A stretch of 64,000 nt of DNA from Massilia sp. YIM B02763 (GTDB lineage Bacteria > Pseudomonadota > Gammaproteobacteria > Burkholderiales > Burkholderiaceae_D). Shown here piece after piece: positions 40,084 to 49,708 of this stretch (positions are counted from its first letter, which is position 1; every line of letters starts with the position of its first letter). The stretch is from positions 147,236-211,235 of the forward strand of contig NZ_JASNRD010000006.1 of NCBI RefSeq assembly GCF_030412015.1, in the 5' to 3' direction. A program made the position numbers and the translations under genes. The notes beneath the pieces are model-generated. The model did no database searches and was not told the DNA's origin. It was given only the letters and a program-made list of their open reading frames with translations.

Positions 40084-40764
40084 TCAGGCCAGCGTGAATC
40101 CGGCCGACAGGCTGTAGCCCTCGCCGTACGCGCTGCGCAGCGGCAGGTCCTGGCCCAGCCCGGTTCTCGCCTTCTTGCGCAGGCGGTAGACCAGCATGTC
40201 GACGCGGCGGCTGGCGTCCGGGTCGTCGCCGCCCATGCCGGCCACGATCACCTGGCGCGGCACGGGCCGCGTATTGATCGTCAACAGGTGCAGGAAATTG
40301 CACTCTTTTTCGGTCAGGTCGATCACCTTGCCCATCAGCTCCAGCTGGCGGGCCGAGACGCGCAGCGTCCACTTGGTGGGTGGCGGCACCGGTTCGGACG
40401 GACGCACGCGGCGGTCCAGCGCTTCGATGTGGGCGGCCAGTTCGGGGAACTTGATCGGCTTGGTGAGGTAGTGGTCGGCGCCCAGGCGCAGGCCCAGGAT
40501 GCGGTTGTCGAAGGCGACCCGGCCGGTGAGTACCAGCAGGCCGATCTCGGGATACAGCTGGCGCATGCGCGGGATGACATTGAATCCATCCTCGTCGGGC
40601 AAGCCCAGGTCCAGCACCACCACGGCGGCCGGGGTGCGCGTCAGCGCGGCCCACATATCGCCGGCCGTGGTCGCGATCGTGACCTCGTGGCCGAGTTCCT
40701 TGAGGAAGTCGGCCATGTCGCCGGCGTATTCGCCATTGTCTTCAACAATCAGTATTTGCGTCAT
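40084..40764 (-). CDS. OmpR/PhoB-type response regulator
   Basis: A 226-residue two-component regulator. The receiver domain has Asp9, phospho-acceptor Asp52 in VVLDLGLPDEDG, Thr in LVLTGR and Lys in LTKPIKF. The C-terminal winged helix (about 130-220) has LTEKECNFLHLL and SRRVDMLVYRLRKKA as recognition helix. It is 96 bp downstream of the histidine kinase gene on the same strand, so the two should form a pair. Targets unknown. Confidence 0.93.
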   Translation of the reverse strand: MTQILIVEDNGEYAGDMADFLKELGHEVTIATTAGDMWAALTRTPAAVVVLDLGLPDEDGFNVIPRMRQLYPEIGLLVLTGRVAFDNRILGLRLGADHYLTKPIKFPELAAHIEALDRRVRPSEPVPPPTKWTLRVSARQLELMGKVIDLTEKECNFLHLLTINTRPVPRQVIVAGMGGDDPDASRRVDMLVYRLRKKARTGLGQDLPLRSAYGEGYSLSAGFTLA

Positions 40765-40860
40765 GGGTATGCCATGTTGTCGTTATTTCGATGTCCCACC
40801 TGGAGCACACGGCTCACGATCTTGTCGGGTGGTTACCCCGCCGCACTCCCGATTATCCCG

Positions 40861-42012
40861 TCAGGCCTGTCCGGAAGCAAGACCTTGCGGAAACCTTTCC
40901 GCTTCTCTTTCCACTTCCAACTGCACCGGCAGCCATATGCGGAACTCGGCGCCCTGCCCTTCCCGGCCCGCATGCGTGAGCGCGCCGCCATGCACCTCGA
41001 CCAGCGAGCGCGCCATGTAAAGACCGAGGCCGCTGCCGGGGACGCCGGCCGCGTTCGCGCCGCGGTACCCCTTGTCGAAGATGCGTGCAATATCACCTTC
41101 CGGCACGCCCGGCCCCGCGTCGCGCAGCGCCAGCGCCACGCCGCCGTCCTCGCGCCGCCCCGTCACTTCCAGCGCGGTGCCGGCCGGCGTGTAGCGCAGC
41201 GCATTGTCGAGCAAGACCTTCAATGCCAGGCGCAGGCCGGCCGGATCGGCACGCAGCGTGGCCGGCAGCGCCTCCACGCCGGACGTCACCGGGCGCCCGG
41301 CCATGCGCGCCTGCGCCACCAATTCGTCCAGCAGCAGGCGCGGCGCCACCGTGTCGGCGCGGCGCTGGCGGCCGAGTTCGGCCATGCGCTCCGGCGACAG
41401 GTAGTCGTCCAGCATCGCGATCAGGCGGTCGGTGGCCGTGGCGATCTTGCGGTAGCGCTGGCGCGTCGCCTCGTCGGCGCCCGTCTGCGTCGCTTCCAGG
41501 CGCTGGATCGCGCCGTCGATCGTCGACAGCGGAGTGCGGAATTCATGGTTCAGCATGCTGGCGAAACGCTTGCGCTCGCGTTCGCGCTCGCGCCGCGCGG
41601 ACAAGTCGCGCAGCACCGCCACCAGCGTCGACACCGTGCCGTCCGCGCCCGGCACCAGCGTCGAGATCACCTCGACGGGAATCTCGCGGCCGTCCGGACG
41701 GCGCAGGTCGAATTCGCGCACCACGCGCAGGCGCGACCCGTCGCCGGCGGCGAAGCGGCGCAGCCGTTCCGCCAGGCCGGCGCACAGCGGCTGCAGCGGT
41801 CCCGGCGTATCGTTCGAGGTCAATTGCGCGTGAACGTCGGCCGCGCCATAGCCCAGCATCGCGTCGATGCCCGGGCTGACATAGACCGGCACGCCGGCGG
41901 CGCAATCGATGATGAAGACGAGGTCGCCGCCCAGTTCGGCGGCCGTGCGGAAAGCGGCGGCATCCGCCAGCCCTTCCTGGCCAGGCAACGGAAGGGGGTC
42001 GCGTCGTTTCAT
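40861..42012 (-). CDS. Soluble PAS-domain sensor histidine kinase
   Basis: A 383-residue kinase: PAS domain (about 25-140: DLVFIIDCAAGVPVYVSPG), dimerisation helix with His156 in NHEFRTPLS, and HATPase with VLLDNALRYTP, RDAGPGVPEGD and GSGLGLYMARSLVEVHGG. No membrane segment is seen, so it senses a cytosolic signal. The ATG giving MKRRDPLP is chosen; an upstream TTG start is possible. It is the partner of the downstream response regulator. Confidence 0.92.
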   Translation of the reverse strand: MKRRDPLPLPGQEGLADAAAFRTAAELGGDLVFIIDCAAGVPVYVSPGIDAMLGYGAADVHAQLTSNDTPGPLQPLCAGLAERLRRFAAGDGSRLRVVREFDLRRPDGREIPVEVISTLVPGADGTVSTLVAVLRDLSARRERERERKRFASMLNHEFRTPLSTIDGAIQRLEATQTGADEATRQRYRKIATATDRLIAMLDDYLSPERMAELGRQRRADTVAPRLLLDELVAQARMAGRPVTSGVEALPATLRADPAGLRLALKVLLDNALRYTPAGTALEVTGRREDGGVALALRDAGPGVPEGDIARIFDKGYRGANAAGVPGSGLGLYMARSLVEVHGGALTHAGREGQGAEFRIWLPVQLEVEREAERFPQGLASGQA

Positions 42013-42143
42013 GGCGGCTTTCCGGGTAGGAGTGATGACAGACAATTATTGCTGTCACAAGTATAGTGCTGAGCTTCCCTCTTTGTATAGAAAACCCCTT
42101 CTACCCGCTGCTGGGGCGTTGCGCCAAGCACGCACCATGCATG

Positions 42144-42173
42144 AAAAAAGGGCAAGCCTTGCGGCTTGCCCTT
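42144..42173 (-). terminator. Rho-independent terminator of the second SNF2 gene
   Basis: AAGGGCAAGCC (42148-42158), loop TTGC, GGCTTGCCCTT (42163-42173): a perfect 11-bp stem. On the minus strand it is followed by six T. It lies about 45 bp past the SNF2 stop. Confidence 0.87.
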
Positions 42174-42177
42174 CATC

Positions 42178-42207
42178 GCATATGCACATTTGGCATATGC
42201 ACGTTTG
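42178..42207. repeat. Tandem 15-bp repeat after the SNF2 gene
   Basis: GCATATGCACATTTG at 42178-42192 is followed directly by GCATATGCACGTTTG at 42193-42207, two units with a single mismatch. Each unit contains the palindrome GCATATGC. It sits between the SNF2 stop and the terminator. Confidence 0.55.
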
Positions 42208-42217
42208 CCGGTTCAGG

Positions 42218-45200
42218 TCACGCCGATGCTTCGTCCAGCGGCGCGAAGATCGCCTGCAGGTCTTCCTGCGTCAAGGCCATCTTCTGCGACTCGCCCTCGG
42301 CCAGGATCGACTGCGCCAGCTCCGACTTCTTCTGCTGCAGCAGCTGGATCTTTTCTTCCAGCGTGCCCTTGGCGATCAGCTTGTACACGAACACGGGCTT
42401 GTCCTGGCCGATGCGCCAGGCGCGGTCGGTGGCCTGGTTCTCGGCGGCCGGGTTCCACCACGGGTCGTAGTGGATCACGGTGTCGGCCGCGGTCAGGTTC
42501 AGGCCCACGCCGCCGGCCTTCAGGCTGATCAGGAAGATCGGCACGGCGCCCTGCTGGAACGCGGCCACCTGGGCCGAACGGTCGCGCGTCTCGCCGGTGA
42601 GGATGGCGTAGGGGATCTTGCGCGCCTCCAGTTCTTCCTCGATCAGGCCCAGCATGCTGGTGAATTGCGAGAACACGAGGATCTTGCGGCCCTCGCCCAG
42701 CAGGTCGTCGACCATCTGCATCAGGTCGGTCAGCTTGGCCGACACGGCCGCCGTGTTCTTCTTGGCCGGCATCGCCTTCACCAGGCGCGGGTCGCAGCAG
42801 ACCTGGCGCAGTTTCAGGAGCGCTTCCAGGATCACGATCTGGCTGCGCGCCACGCCCTTGCGGTCGATCTCCTCGCGCACCTTCTTGTCCATCGCCAGGC
42901 GCACGGTCTCGTACAGGTCGCGCTGCGGACCGCTGATCTCGATGCGGCGGATCATTTCCGTCTTCTGCGGCAGCTCCTTGGCCACGTTGTCCTTGGTCCG
43001 GCGCAGCAGGAAGGGCTTGATGCGGCGGTTCAGCAGCGTGCGGCGCACCGGGTCGTCCTGGCGTTCGATCGGATGGCGGAACTGCGTATTGAAGGTCTTC
43101 TCGTCGCCCAGCAGGCCCGGCAGCAGGAAGTGGAACTGCGACCACAGCTCGCCCAGGTGGTTTTCCAGCGGCGTGCCGGACAGGCACAGGCGGTGGCGCG
43201 CGTTCAGCGAGCCGGCCGTCTGCGCCGCCTTCGAGCGGGTGTTCTTGATGTAGTGCGATTCGTCCAGGATGACCAGGTGGTATTCGTGCTCGCGCAGCTT
43301 TTCCTCGTCGCGCGGCAGCAAGGCGTAGGTGGTCAGCACGATGTCGGCCTTGTCGATCTCGTCGAACAAGTCCATGCGTTCCTTGCCCTGCAAGAGCAGC
43401 ACCTTCAGGCTCGGCGCGAAGCGCGCCGCTTCCTCCATCCAGTTCATCATCAGGCTGGTCGGCGCGATGACGAGGGCCGGATTGGTCAGGCGGCCCGCTT
43501 CCTTTTCCGTCAGGATGTGGGCGATGGTCTGCACGGTCTTGCCGAGGCCCATGTCGTCGGCCAGGATGCCGCCCAGGTCGTACTCGCGCAGGAACTGCAT
43601 CCATGCCAGGCCGTCGAGCTGGTAGTCGCGCAGCGAGGCTTGCAGGCCCTTGGGCGCCTCGACCTTCTTGACCTTGCCGAACTGGCTCAGCTTGCGGCCC
43701 GTCTCGCGCAGGCGCTCGCCGCCGGTCCAGCTGAACTCGCCGCCGCGCGCCAGTTCTTCCAGGCGCGCCGCGTCCAGCGTCGACAGGCGGACCTTGTTCT
43801 TGATCTTGTCGTTGAAGTACAGCTCGCCCAGCGTGGACAGGATCGGCTTCACGCGGCCCCACGGCAGCGCCACGCGCACGCCGTCGGACAAGGTCGCCAG
43901 CATCTGGTCGGCTTCGCCGTGCGCGGCCAGCACTTCCGGATTGAAGTCGAGCGGCGCGCTGCGGATCAGCTGCACGAGCACGGGCAGCAGGGGCACGCGC
44001 TTCTTGGCCACCACGATGCCCAGTTCCAGCTCGAACCAGGCGTTGCCCGCTTCGGGCGGTTCGTCGATCTCGGCATACCAGTCCTCGACCGGCACCACGT
44101 CGTAGCGGTACTTCGGCGACTTCTGCACGTGCCAGCCGAGGTCGGACAGCGCGTCGAGCTCGTTTTCGGCAAAGCGCAGCCAGTGCGCCTGGCTATCCAG
44201 CAATTGCGCGCCGGCCAATGCCGACAGCGGCGCCGTGACCGGCTTGTGGAAACCGATCTCTTGCAGCATGTCGAGCGCGGCGGCTTCGAAGGCCTCGTTG
44301 CGCTGGATGACTTCGGTGACGTCGCCGATCTGGCGCACCACGCGCTGGGCCGGGTCGAACGAGATGCGCTGGCCGTCGTAGTCGAACGACAGCACGGCGA
44401 AATCCTGCCAGCGCTGGGTCGCGCCGTCGGGTACCTGCACCGCATCCAGCAGCAGGTGCGGCTGCGGCTTGACGTCGGTGCGGATGCGCTGCGTCAGCGG
44501 TTGCGGCAGCGGCATCAATTGCTGCAGGCCGTGCGCCAGCAGCAGCTGGGACACGCGCTTTTTATCGGTGCCGGTCAGCAGCGGGGCCTGCGACACGAGG
44601 GCTTGCAGGTCGGCCAGCGAGATGTCGATGCCGCCGCGGTTCAATTCCAGCGGACCGCAGGACAGGTTGTCGATGTACCACGGCGGGTCGGTCGGCAGCA
44701 TGTAGTCGACCAGGTCCGCTCCCGGGTGGTTGGCGGCGCCGCCCGCCGGCTCCACCGACCAGCCCAGCTTGGCCGTGCGGCCTTCGTCGCGCCAGGTGAG
44801 GTTCGCCTTGCGCACGGGGCCGGCCTGCAGCGGGTACAGCAGGCCGTTGCCCATGTCGGACCACGAGTTCGCCCACAGCAGCTTGCCCTGCTCGAGCAGC
44901 ATCTGCAGCAGGATCGCGCCCACCTTGCCCTTCGGCTCGGTGGCGCTGGTGCTCTGGTTGGAGCCGCTGCGCATGGCGATGAAGAAGCGGACCAGGTCGA
45001 CGTCGTCGCCCTCCAGGTAGGCGGGCGGCGCCGACAGCAGCGAGAACACTTCGCTCACCGGGCTGGCCGCGGCGACGTCGCCGTTCGGGCGCAGGCGCGC
45101 CTTGCACAGGCACACCGCGACATGGCGGCCACCGCTGGTCGGGGCCATGACGTAAACGAATTTGTACTGGACGGCCTTGGGGTCGGCGACTTCCGCGGTC

Positions 45201-45340
45201 AGCTTGGGTTGCGGATGCGCTGCCGCTTCGACCCTTTGCAGCCAGCTCAACACCGGCGCGGGCAGGGCCGGGGCGCGGGCGGGCGCGCGGGCCGGAGGTG
45301 CGTCGCTGGTGTCGTCGCGGTGAAAATCAACTGTGTGCAT
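42218..45340 (-). CDS. SNF2-family helicase-like ATPase (RapA/HepA-like build)
   Basis: A 1040-residue Swi2/Snf2 ATPase. The motor occupies about residues 560-1030: DDMGLGKT Walker A, the motif II variant DESH, SGTPLENHLGELW, VFSQFTSML, GGVGLNLTAADTVIHYDPWW and DRAWRIGQ. The N-terminal half is different from that of the first SNF2 protein (2894-7075): a region near 50-130 contains CLCKARLRPNG, and no canonical Cys4 zinc knuckle is seen. It is a single-gene unit with its own terminator. Likely role: DNA-dependent ATPase remodelling nucleoprotein or RNA polymerase; the target is unknown. Confidence 0.93.
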   Translation of the reverse strand: MHTVDFHRDDTSDAPPARAPARAPALPAPVLSWLQRVEAAAHPQPKLTAEVADPKAVQYKFVYVMAPTSGGRHVAVCLCKARLRPNGDVAAASPVSEVFSLLSAPPAYLEGDDVDLVRFFIAMRSGSNQSTSATEPKGKVGAILLQMLLEQGKLLWANSWSDMGNGLLYPLQAGPVRKANLTWRDEGRTAKLGWSVEPAGGAANHPGADLVDYMLPTDPPWYIDNLSCGPLELNRGGIDISLADLQALVSQAPLLTGTDKKRVSQLLLAHGLQQLMPLPQPLTQRIRTDVKPQPHLLLDAVQVPDGATQRWQDFAVLSFDYDGQRISFDPAQRVVRQIGDVTEVIQRNEAFEAAALDMLQEIGFHKPVTAPLSALAGAQLLDSQAHWLRFAENELDALSDLGWHVQKSPKYRYDVVPVEDWYAEIDEPPEAGNAWFELELGIVVAKKRVPLLPVLVQLIRSAPLDFNPEVLAAHGEADQMLATLSDGVRVALPWGRVKPILSTLGELYFNDKIKNKVRLSTLDAARLEELARGGEFSWTGGERLRETGRKLSQFGKVKKVEAPKGLQASLRDYQLDGLAWMQFLREYDLGGILADDMGLGKTVQTIAHILTEKEAGRLTNPALVIAPTSLMMNWMEEAARFAPSLKVLLLQGKERMDLFDEIDKADIVLTTYALLPRDEEKLREHEYHLVILDESHYIKNTRSKAAQTAGSLNARHRLCLSGTPLENHLGELWSQFHFLLPGLLGDEKTFNTQFRHPIERQDDPVRRTLLNRRIKPFLLRRTKDNVAKELPQKTEMIRRIEISGPQRDLYETVRLAMDKKVREEIDRKGVARSQIVILEALLKLRQVCCDPRLVKAMPAKKNTAAVSAKLTDLMQMVDDLLGEGRKILVFSQFTSMLGLIEEELEARKIPYAILTGETRDRSAQVAAFQQGAVPIFLISLKAGGVGLNLTAADTVIHYDPWWNPAAENQATDRAWRIGQDKPVFVYKLIAKGTLEEKIQLLQQKKSELAQSILAEGESQKMALTQEDLQAIFAPLDEASA

Positions 45341-45551
45341 GGGGTCTCACGAGTCCGAATTTGAAAAAACAACAATTCCTATTATCCGCCATGCGACCCC
45401 TACTGTTTTGTTCGGAATCGCACGTAGCGGTGAAAACTTTACAGGCCGAAAGGAGTAGAAGTTACACGCTGCCGTCCAGTTTTGCCAGCCCCCGGATGCG
45501 CATTTTTTCGTGTGACTTCTCTAGAGAACGGGGCATGGCAGCTTCCTCACC
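45341..45551. other. Spacer upstream of the second SNF2 gene
   Basis: 211 bp without a gene. It contains a 12-bp palindrome TTCTCTAGAGAA at 45517-45528 and no convincing terminator or promoter pair. The SNF2 promoter must lie here. Confidence 0.4.
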
Positions 45552-46469
45552 TTATGTCACCAGGCGCCAGCTCGGCGAACCCAGGTGGCGCACGAAGAAT
45601 TCGGACAGCGCCTCGACCTTGGCCGGCCGCGTGCGCGCCGACGGCGTGACGAAATACAGGCCGCCGCGCGCCATCGCCCAGTCCTGCAGGATCGGCACCA
45701 GGCGGCCGTCGCGCACGTAATCGGCCGCGATGAATTCCGGGAACTCGGCGATCGCCAGGCCGGCCAGCACGGTCGGCAGCAGCGCGTCCGAATTCGTCAC
45801 GCGCAGCGGACCCGCGGGGCGGATATCGACTTCCTCTCCGGCCGCGTCCGTGAAACGCCAGACGTCGTTGCGCCGATGATAGGCATAGCCCAGGCAGGCG
45901 TGGCTGTTCAAGTCGGTCGGGTGGCGCGGCGTGCCGCAGCGTTCCAGGTAGGATGGAGCGGCCACCAGCACCTGCCCCACCGGACACAGCTTGCGCGCCA
46001 CCAGCGAGGAATCGGGCATGACGGCGATGCGCAGGGCGGCATCGAAACCCTGGCCGACGATGTCGACGGTGGCGTCGCTCAGGTGCAGGTCGACCTCGAT
46101 GTCGGGATACGTGGTGAAGAATTCCGGCATCAGCGGCGCCACCCAGCGCAGCCCGAAGGACATCGGCACGGCCAGGCGTACCAGGCCGCGCGGGCGCGCC
46201 GACAGTTCGCGCGCCGCCCCTTCGGCCTGTTCGGCTTCGCGGTAGAGGCGCAGCGCGCTGTCGGCGATGGTGCGGCCGAACTCGGTCAGCGCGAGCTGGC
46301 GCGAGGTGCGGTTCAGCAGGCGCGCGCCGAGGCGTTCCTCGAGCCGGGCGACGGCGCGCGACACGGTCGCCACCGACACGCCGAGGGCCCGCGCCGCGCC
46401 GGCGAACGAGCGTTCCTCGGCCACCTTGGCGAACATCGCGAGACCTTCGAAATCGGGCAGTTTGGACAT
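45552..46469 (-). CDS. LysR family transcriptional regulator (DmlR-like)
   Basis: A 305-residue LTTR: helix-turn-helix [19 protein letters not shown] within the first 60 residues and an effector domain from about 90. The ATG giving MSKLPDF is preferred because AAGGGA lies just before it; an ATG four codons upstream is possible. It is divergent from the SDR/pirin/MDR operon, which it most likely controls. The effector is unknown; quinone or electrophile stress is a guess from the neighbours. Confidence 0.92.
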   Translation of the reverse strand: MSKLPDFEGLAMFAKVAEERSFAGAARALGVSVATVSRAVARLEERLGARLLNRTSRQLALTEFGRTIADSALRLYREAEQAEGAARELSARPRGLVRLAVPMSFGLRWVAPLMPEFFTTYPDIEVDLHLSDATVDIVGQGFDAALRIAVMPDSSLVARKLCPVGQVLVAAPSYLERCGTPRHPTDLNSHACLGYAYHRRNDVWRFTDAAGEEVDIRPAGPLRVTNSDALLPTVLAGLAIAEFPEFIAADYVRDGRLVPILQDWAMARGGLYFVTPSARTRPAKVEALSEFFVRHLGSPSWRLVT

Positions 46470-46690
46470 CGATCCCTTCATGCATGAGCAGCCGGACCTG
46501 CCATGTTACGGCATCTCGGCGCGGGACGGTATGGGCCTATCGGTCAGGCGGCATCGTCGATACCACCAAAAATGCAAAGATGGTTTTCGATCAGTGCTAT
46601 TTTAATGCTATGGCTTCCTCGGTACGATGCTTCACATCGGACGACGACAAACGTCCACTCACCGAAGCAGACAACCTCAAGGAGCCCATC

Positions 46691-47446
46691 ATGACCCGCA
46701 AACTCGACAACAAAATCGCCCTGATCACCGGCGCCACCAGCGGCATCGGCCTGGCCGCCGCCAAGCGCTTCGCCCTCGAAGGCGCACAAGTGATCGTCAC
46801 CGGCCGCCGCCAGGCCGAACTGGACGCCGCGGTACAAGCCATCGGCCACGACGCCATCGGCCTGCGCGTCGACTCCGGCGACCTCGGCGCGCTGGACAGC
46901 CTGTACGAGGAGATCCGCGCCCGCTTCGGCCGCCTCGACGTGCTGTATGCGAATGCCGGCGGCGGTTCGATGCTGCCGCTGGGCGCCATCACCGAAGAAC
47001 AGTTCGACGACACCTTCGGCCGCAACGTGAAGGGCACGCTGTTCACCGTGCAGAAGGCGCTGCCGCTGCTGTCGTCCGGCGCCTCCGTGATCCTGACCGG
47101 CTCGACCGCCGCCAGCAGCGGCACCCCGGCCTTCAGCGTCTACGCCGCCAGCAAGGCCGCGATCCGCGCCTTCGCCCGCAACTGGATCCTGGACCTGAAG
47201 GACCGCAACATCCGCGTCAACACCATCAGCCCGGGCGCCACCCGCACCCCCGGCCTGGTCGAACTGGCCGGCAACGATGCCGCCGCCCAGCAGGGCCTGG
47301 TCGACTACCTGGCCTCGCAGATCCCGCTGGGCCGCGTGGGCGATCCGGACGAGATCGCGAAGGCCGCCGTGTTCCTCGCCTCCGACGACGCCAGCTTCGT
47401 CAACGGCGCCGAACTGTTCGTCGACGGCGGCCAGGCCCAGATCTGA
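46691..47446 (+). CDS. SDR family oxidoreductase
   Basis: A 251-residue classical short-chain dehydrogenase: cofactor loop [11 protein letters not shown] motif (ANAGGG), catalytic Ser/Tyr/Lys with YAASK, and C-terminal [16 protein letters not shown] after strand 2 suggests NADP(H). The start follows AAGGAG. It is the first gene of a three-gene run with pirin and an MDR reductase (54 and 21 bp gaps), divergent from the lysR gene. Substrate unknown. Confidence 0.92.
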   Translation: MTRKLDNKIALITGATSGIGLAAAKRFALEGAQVIVTGRRQAELDAAVQAIGHDAIGLRVDSGDLGALDSLYEEIRARFGRLDVLYANAGGGSMLPLGAITEEQFDDTFGRNVKGTLFTVQKALPLLSSGASVILTGSTAASSGTPAFSVYAASKAAIRAFARNWILDLKDRNIRVNTISPGATRTPGLVELAGNDAAAQQGLVDYLASQIPLGRVGDPDEIAKAAVFLASDDASFVNGAELFVDGGQAQI

Positions 47447-47499
47447 TAGCCGATCAACGCCGCGCCGCCCGCCGGCGGCGCGGACCACAGGAGAACGAC

Positions 47500-48204
47500 A
47501 TGATCGAACAGCGCCCCTACGCCGCCCTCGGCGGCAACGACCTCGACTGGCTGAAGGCCCGCCTGCACGTCAGCATCAACGGCCTGGGCAACCCAAACCA
47601 CACTGGCATGCGCGCGCTGCGCGCCTGGAACGACGACGAATTCGCGCCGCGGTCCGGCTTTCCGCTGCACCGCCACCAGGACGTGGAGATCCTCACCTAT
47701 GTGCGCCAGGGCGCCATCACCCACGAGGACAGCCTGGGCAACCGCGCCACCGTGCAGGCCGGCGACGTGCAGGCGATGAGCGCCGGCAGCGGCATCCGCC
47801 ACGCCGAATTCAATGCCGAGGACGTGACCACGGCGCTGTACCAGATCTGGCTGCGTCCGCGCAGCACCGGCGGCGCGCCGTCGTGGCGCACGCGCCGCTT
47901 CCCGCGCGCCGAACGCGACGGCGCCTTTACCGTGCTGGCCAGCGGCTATGAAGACGATACGCGCGACGGGGCGCTGCCGATGAATGCCGATGCGCGCCTG
48001 CTCGGCGCCACGCTGCGGGCCGGCGACACCATCGACTACGTGCTGCCGCCGGGCCGCCAGGCCTATCTCGTCTCCACGACCGGCCGGGCGGGCGTCAACG
48101 ACGTGCGGCTGGCGGCACGCGACGGCGCCGCCATCGCCGGCGAATCGCACATCGCCATCACCGCGCTGGACGACACCGAGATCGTCCTCGCCGAACTTGC
48201 TTGA
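47500..48204 (+). CDS. Pirin family bicupin protein
   Basis: A 234-residue pirin-like protein of the YhhW length. The metal ligands are His57 and His59 (FPLHRHQDVE), His101 and Glu103 (GSGIRHAEF). Some members are quercetin 2,3-dioxygenases and others redox-sensing regulators. The start follows ACAGGAGAACGAC. In this setting, between an SDR and an MDR reductase under a LysR gene, a role in quinone/flavonoid or electrophile handling is plausible. Confidence 0.92.
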   Translation: MIEQRPYAALGGNDLDWLKARLHVSINGLGNPNHTGMRALRAWNDDEFAPRSGFPLHRHQDVEILTYVRQGAITHEDSLGNRATVQAGDVQAMSAGSGIRHAEFNAEDVTTALYQIWLRPRSTGGAPSWRTRRFPRAERDGAFTVLASGYEDDTRDGALPMNADARLLGATLRAGDTIDYVLPPGRQAYLVSTTGRAGVNDVRLAARDGAAIAGESHIAITALDDTEIVLAELA

Positions 48205-48224
48205 ACAAGAAAAAGGAACCCATC

Positions 48225-49274
48225 ATGCGCAGCCTCGCCTACCACCGCTACGGCAACCCCGAACAAGTCCTGCAACTCGACCACGTGAACGACCCGCCGG
48301 CGCCCGGCCCGGACGACGTCCTCGTGCGGGTGCTGTCCCGCCCCGTGCATCCGGGCGATTTGCTGGGCGTGGCGGGACGCTACCGCGCTCCCGGCGACAC
48401 CGTGGCCGTCCCCGTCGGCGGCGTGCGCGTCGGCTTCGAAGGCATGGGCACGATCGCGGCCGTGGGCAGCGCCGTGCAGGCCGCGGGCCGGCTGGCGCCG
48501 GGCATGCGCGTCGCGTTCTTCCCGGGACGCGGCGCCTGGAGCGAGCGCGCCATCGTCGCGGCGGAATTCGTGACGCCGCTGCCGGAGGACGTGCCGGACG
48601 AACGGGGCGCGCAACTGCACGTGAATCCGCTGACCGCGCAGATGCTGCTGCGCGCCGCATACCAGGCCGATGTCGGTCCAGGGGAAACCCAGGGGGCGAT
48701 GGTGCTCACGGCCGCTGGTTCCTCGGTGGCGAAGATGCTGGCCGCGCTGGCGCTGGAAGAAGGTTTGCCCGTGATCGGCCTGGTACGCGGCAGCGCCGGC
48801 GCCGCCGAACTCGCCCGCCTGCTGCCGACGCTGCCCGTGATCGCGACCGACACGCCGGACTGGCGCGAACGCCTGGAGCGCGCGCTGGAGGGCCGTCCGC
48901 TGCGCGCGGTGTTCGACGCCATCGGCGGCGCGCTGCCGAGCGAACTGTTCTTGCGTCTCGCTTCCGGCGGCACGCTCGTGACCTATGGCGACATGAGCGG
49001 CGAACCCTTGAGCATTCCGGCCCTGATGCTGCCGATGCGCGACCTGCACATCGAAGGGGTCTCGGTGGGCCGCTGGGCCGGCCTGCCGCCCTCGCAGCGC
49101 CAGCAGGACCTGCAGGGCGCCTTGTACCTGGCGCGCCGGCATCCGGCGCTGTTCGAGGTCGCCGGCAGCTACGACCTGGCCGAGGTGGCGGAAGCGGTGC
49201 GCCATGCGGGGCAAGCGGGCAAGCGCGGGACGGTGCTGCTCACCTCGAACGAGGGCACGCGAACGGCGACGTGA
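48225..49274 (+). CDS. Zinc-independent MDR oxidoreductase (enoyl reductase / quinone reductase type)
   Basis: A 349-residue medium-chain dehydrogenase/reductase. RPVHPGDLLGVAGRY and HVNPLTAQMLL are typical of the 2-enoyl thioester reductase / quinone oxidoreductase branch that lacks catalytic zinc. The nucleotide loop is VLTAAGSSVAKMLAALA. The start follows AAAGGAACC; a TTG eight codons upstream, partly overlapping pirin, is less likely. Last gene of the SDR/pirin/MDR operon. Confidence 0.9.
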   Translation: MRSLAYHRYGNPEQVLQLDHVNDPPAPGPDDVLVRVLSRPVHPGDLLGVAGRYRAPGDTVAVPVGGVRVGFEGMGTIAAVGSAVQAAGRLAPGMRVAFFPGRGAWSERAIVAAEFVTPLPEDVPDERGAQLHVNPLTAQMLLRAAYQADVGPGETQGAMVLTAAGSSVAKMLAALALEEGLPVIGLVRGSAGAAELARLLPTLPVIATDTPDWRERLERALEGRPLRAVFDAIGGALPSELFLRLASGGTLVTYGDMSGEPLSIPALMLPMRDLHIEGVSVGRWAGLPPSQRQQDLQGALYLARRHPALFEVAGSYDLAEVAEAVRHAGQAGKRGTVLLTSNEGTRTAT

Positions 49275-49298
49275 CCGTACGGCAGGCGTTGGCGCGCG

Positions 49299-49526
49299 TC
49301 ATTCGGGTTTGGCGAGCGCCGGCGCCAGCGCCAGCGCCAGCAGCCAGGCGACGAAGGAAAAGCAGCGCCACAGGCCCAGGAAGCAGAAAAACTGCAGCAG
49401 CAAGCGGGCCGCATTGGCATCGTCCATGAAAGGAACGCCAGCCACTTTCATCACGTAACGCGTCGCCATCATGGTCAGGGCGCTGACCACGACGATGAAC
49501 CACCATTTCTTCTCCAGCCTGGACAT
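49299..49526 (-). CDS. Small two-helix membrane protein, unknown function
   Basis: A 75-residue protein starting MSRLEKKWWF after a good SD (GAGAGGAGACGGC). Two membrane helices are visible: FIVVVSALTMMATRYVM and FFCFLGLWRCFSFVAWLLAL. No family is recognised. It is convergent with the MDR gene and divergent from the first lipoprotein gene. The SD and hydrophobic pattern support a real gene. Confidence 0.7.
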   Translation of the reverse strand: MSRLEKKWWFIVVVSALTMMATRYVMKVAGVPFMDDANAARLLLQFFCFLGLWRCFSFVAWLLALALAPALAKPE

Positions 49527-49708
49527 GCCGTCTCCTCTCGTCGGTACGAAGTGCAAGTGTATCCAAGCGCACGACGCACACATGCACGCATTGTCACGAG
49601 CCGCGCAGCGCGAAGGTCTTCTGCTCCGCGCAAGAAAGCGTGCGCACCTTCCACGCGAAGCGAGACTGGGGCGTGATCGAATTGTTCAATATCTCGCCCC
49701 GGCATCCG

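Noticed and set aside
41909..45364. A 1151-codon plus-strand open frame opposite the second SNF2 gene
   Set aside because: Antisense shadow with no recognisable domain; the minus-strand gene has every SNF2 motif and its own terminator.
45517..45528. Palindrome TTCTCTAGAGAA upstream of the second SNF2 gene
   Set aside because: Only 12 bp, without a matching regulator or second copy; chance occurrence cannot be excluded.
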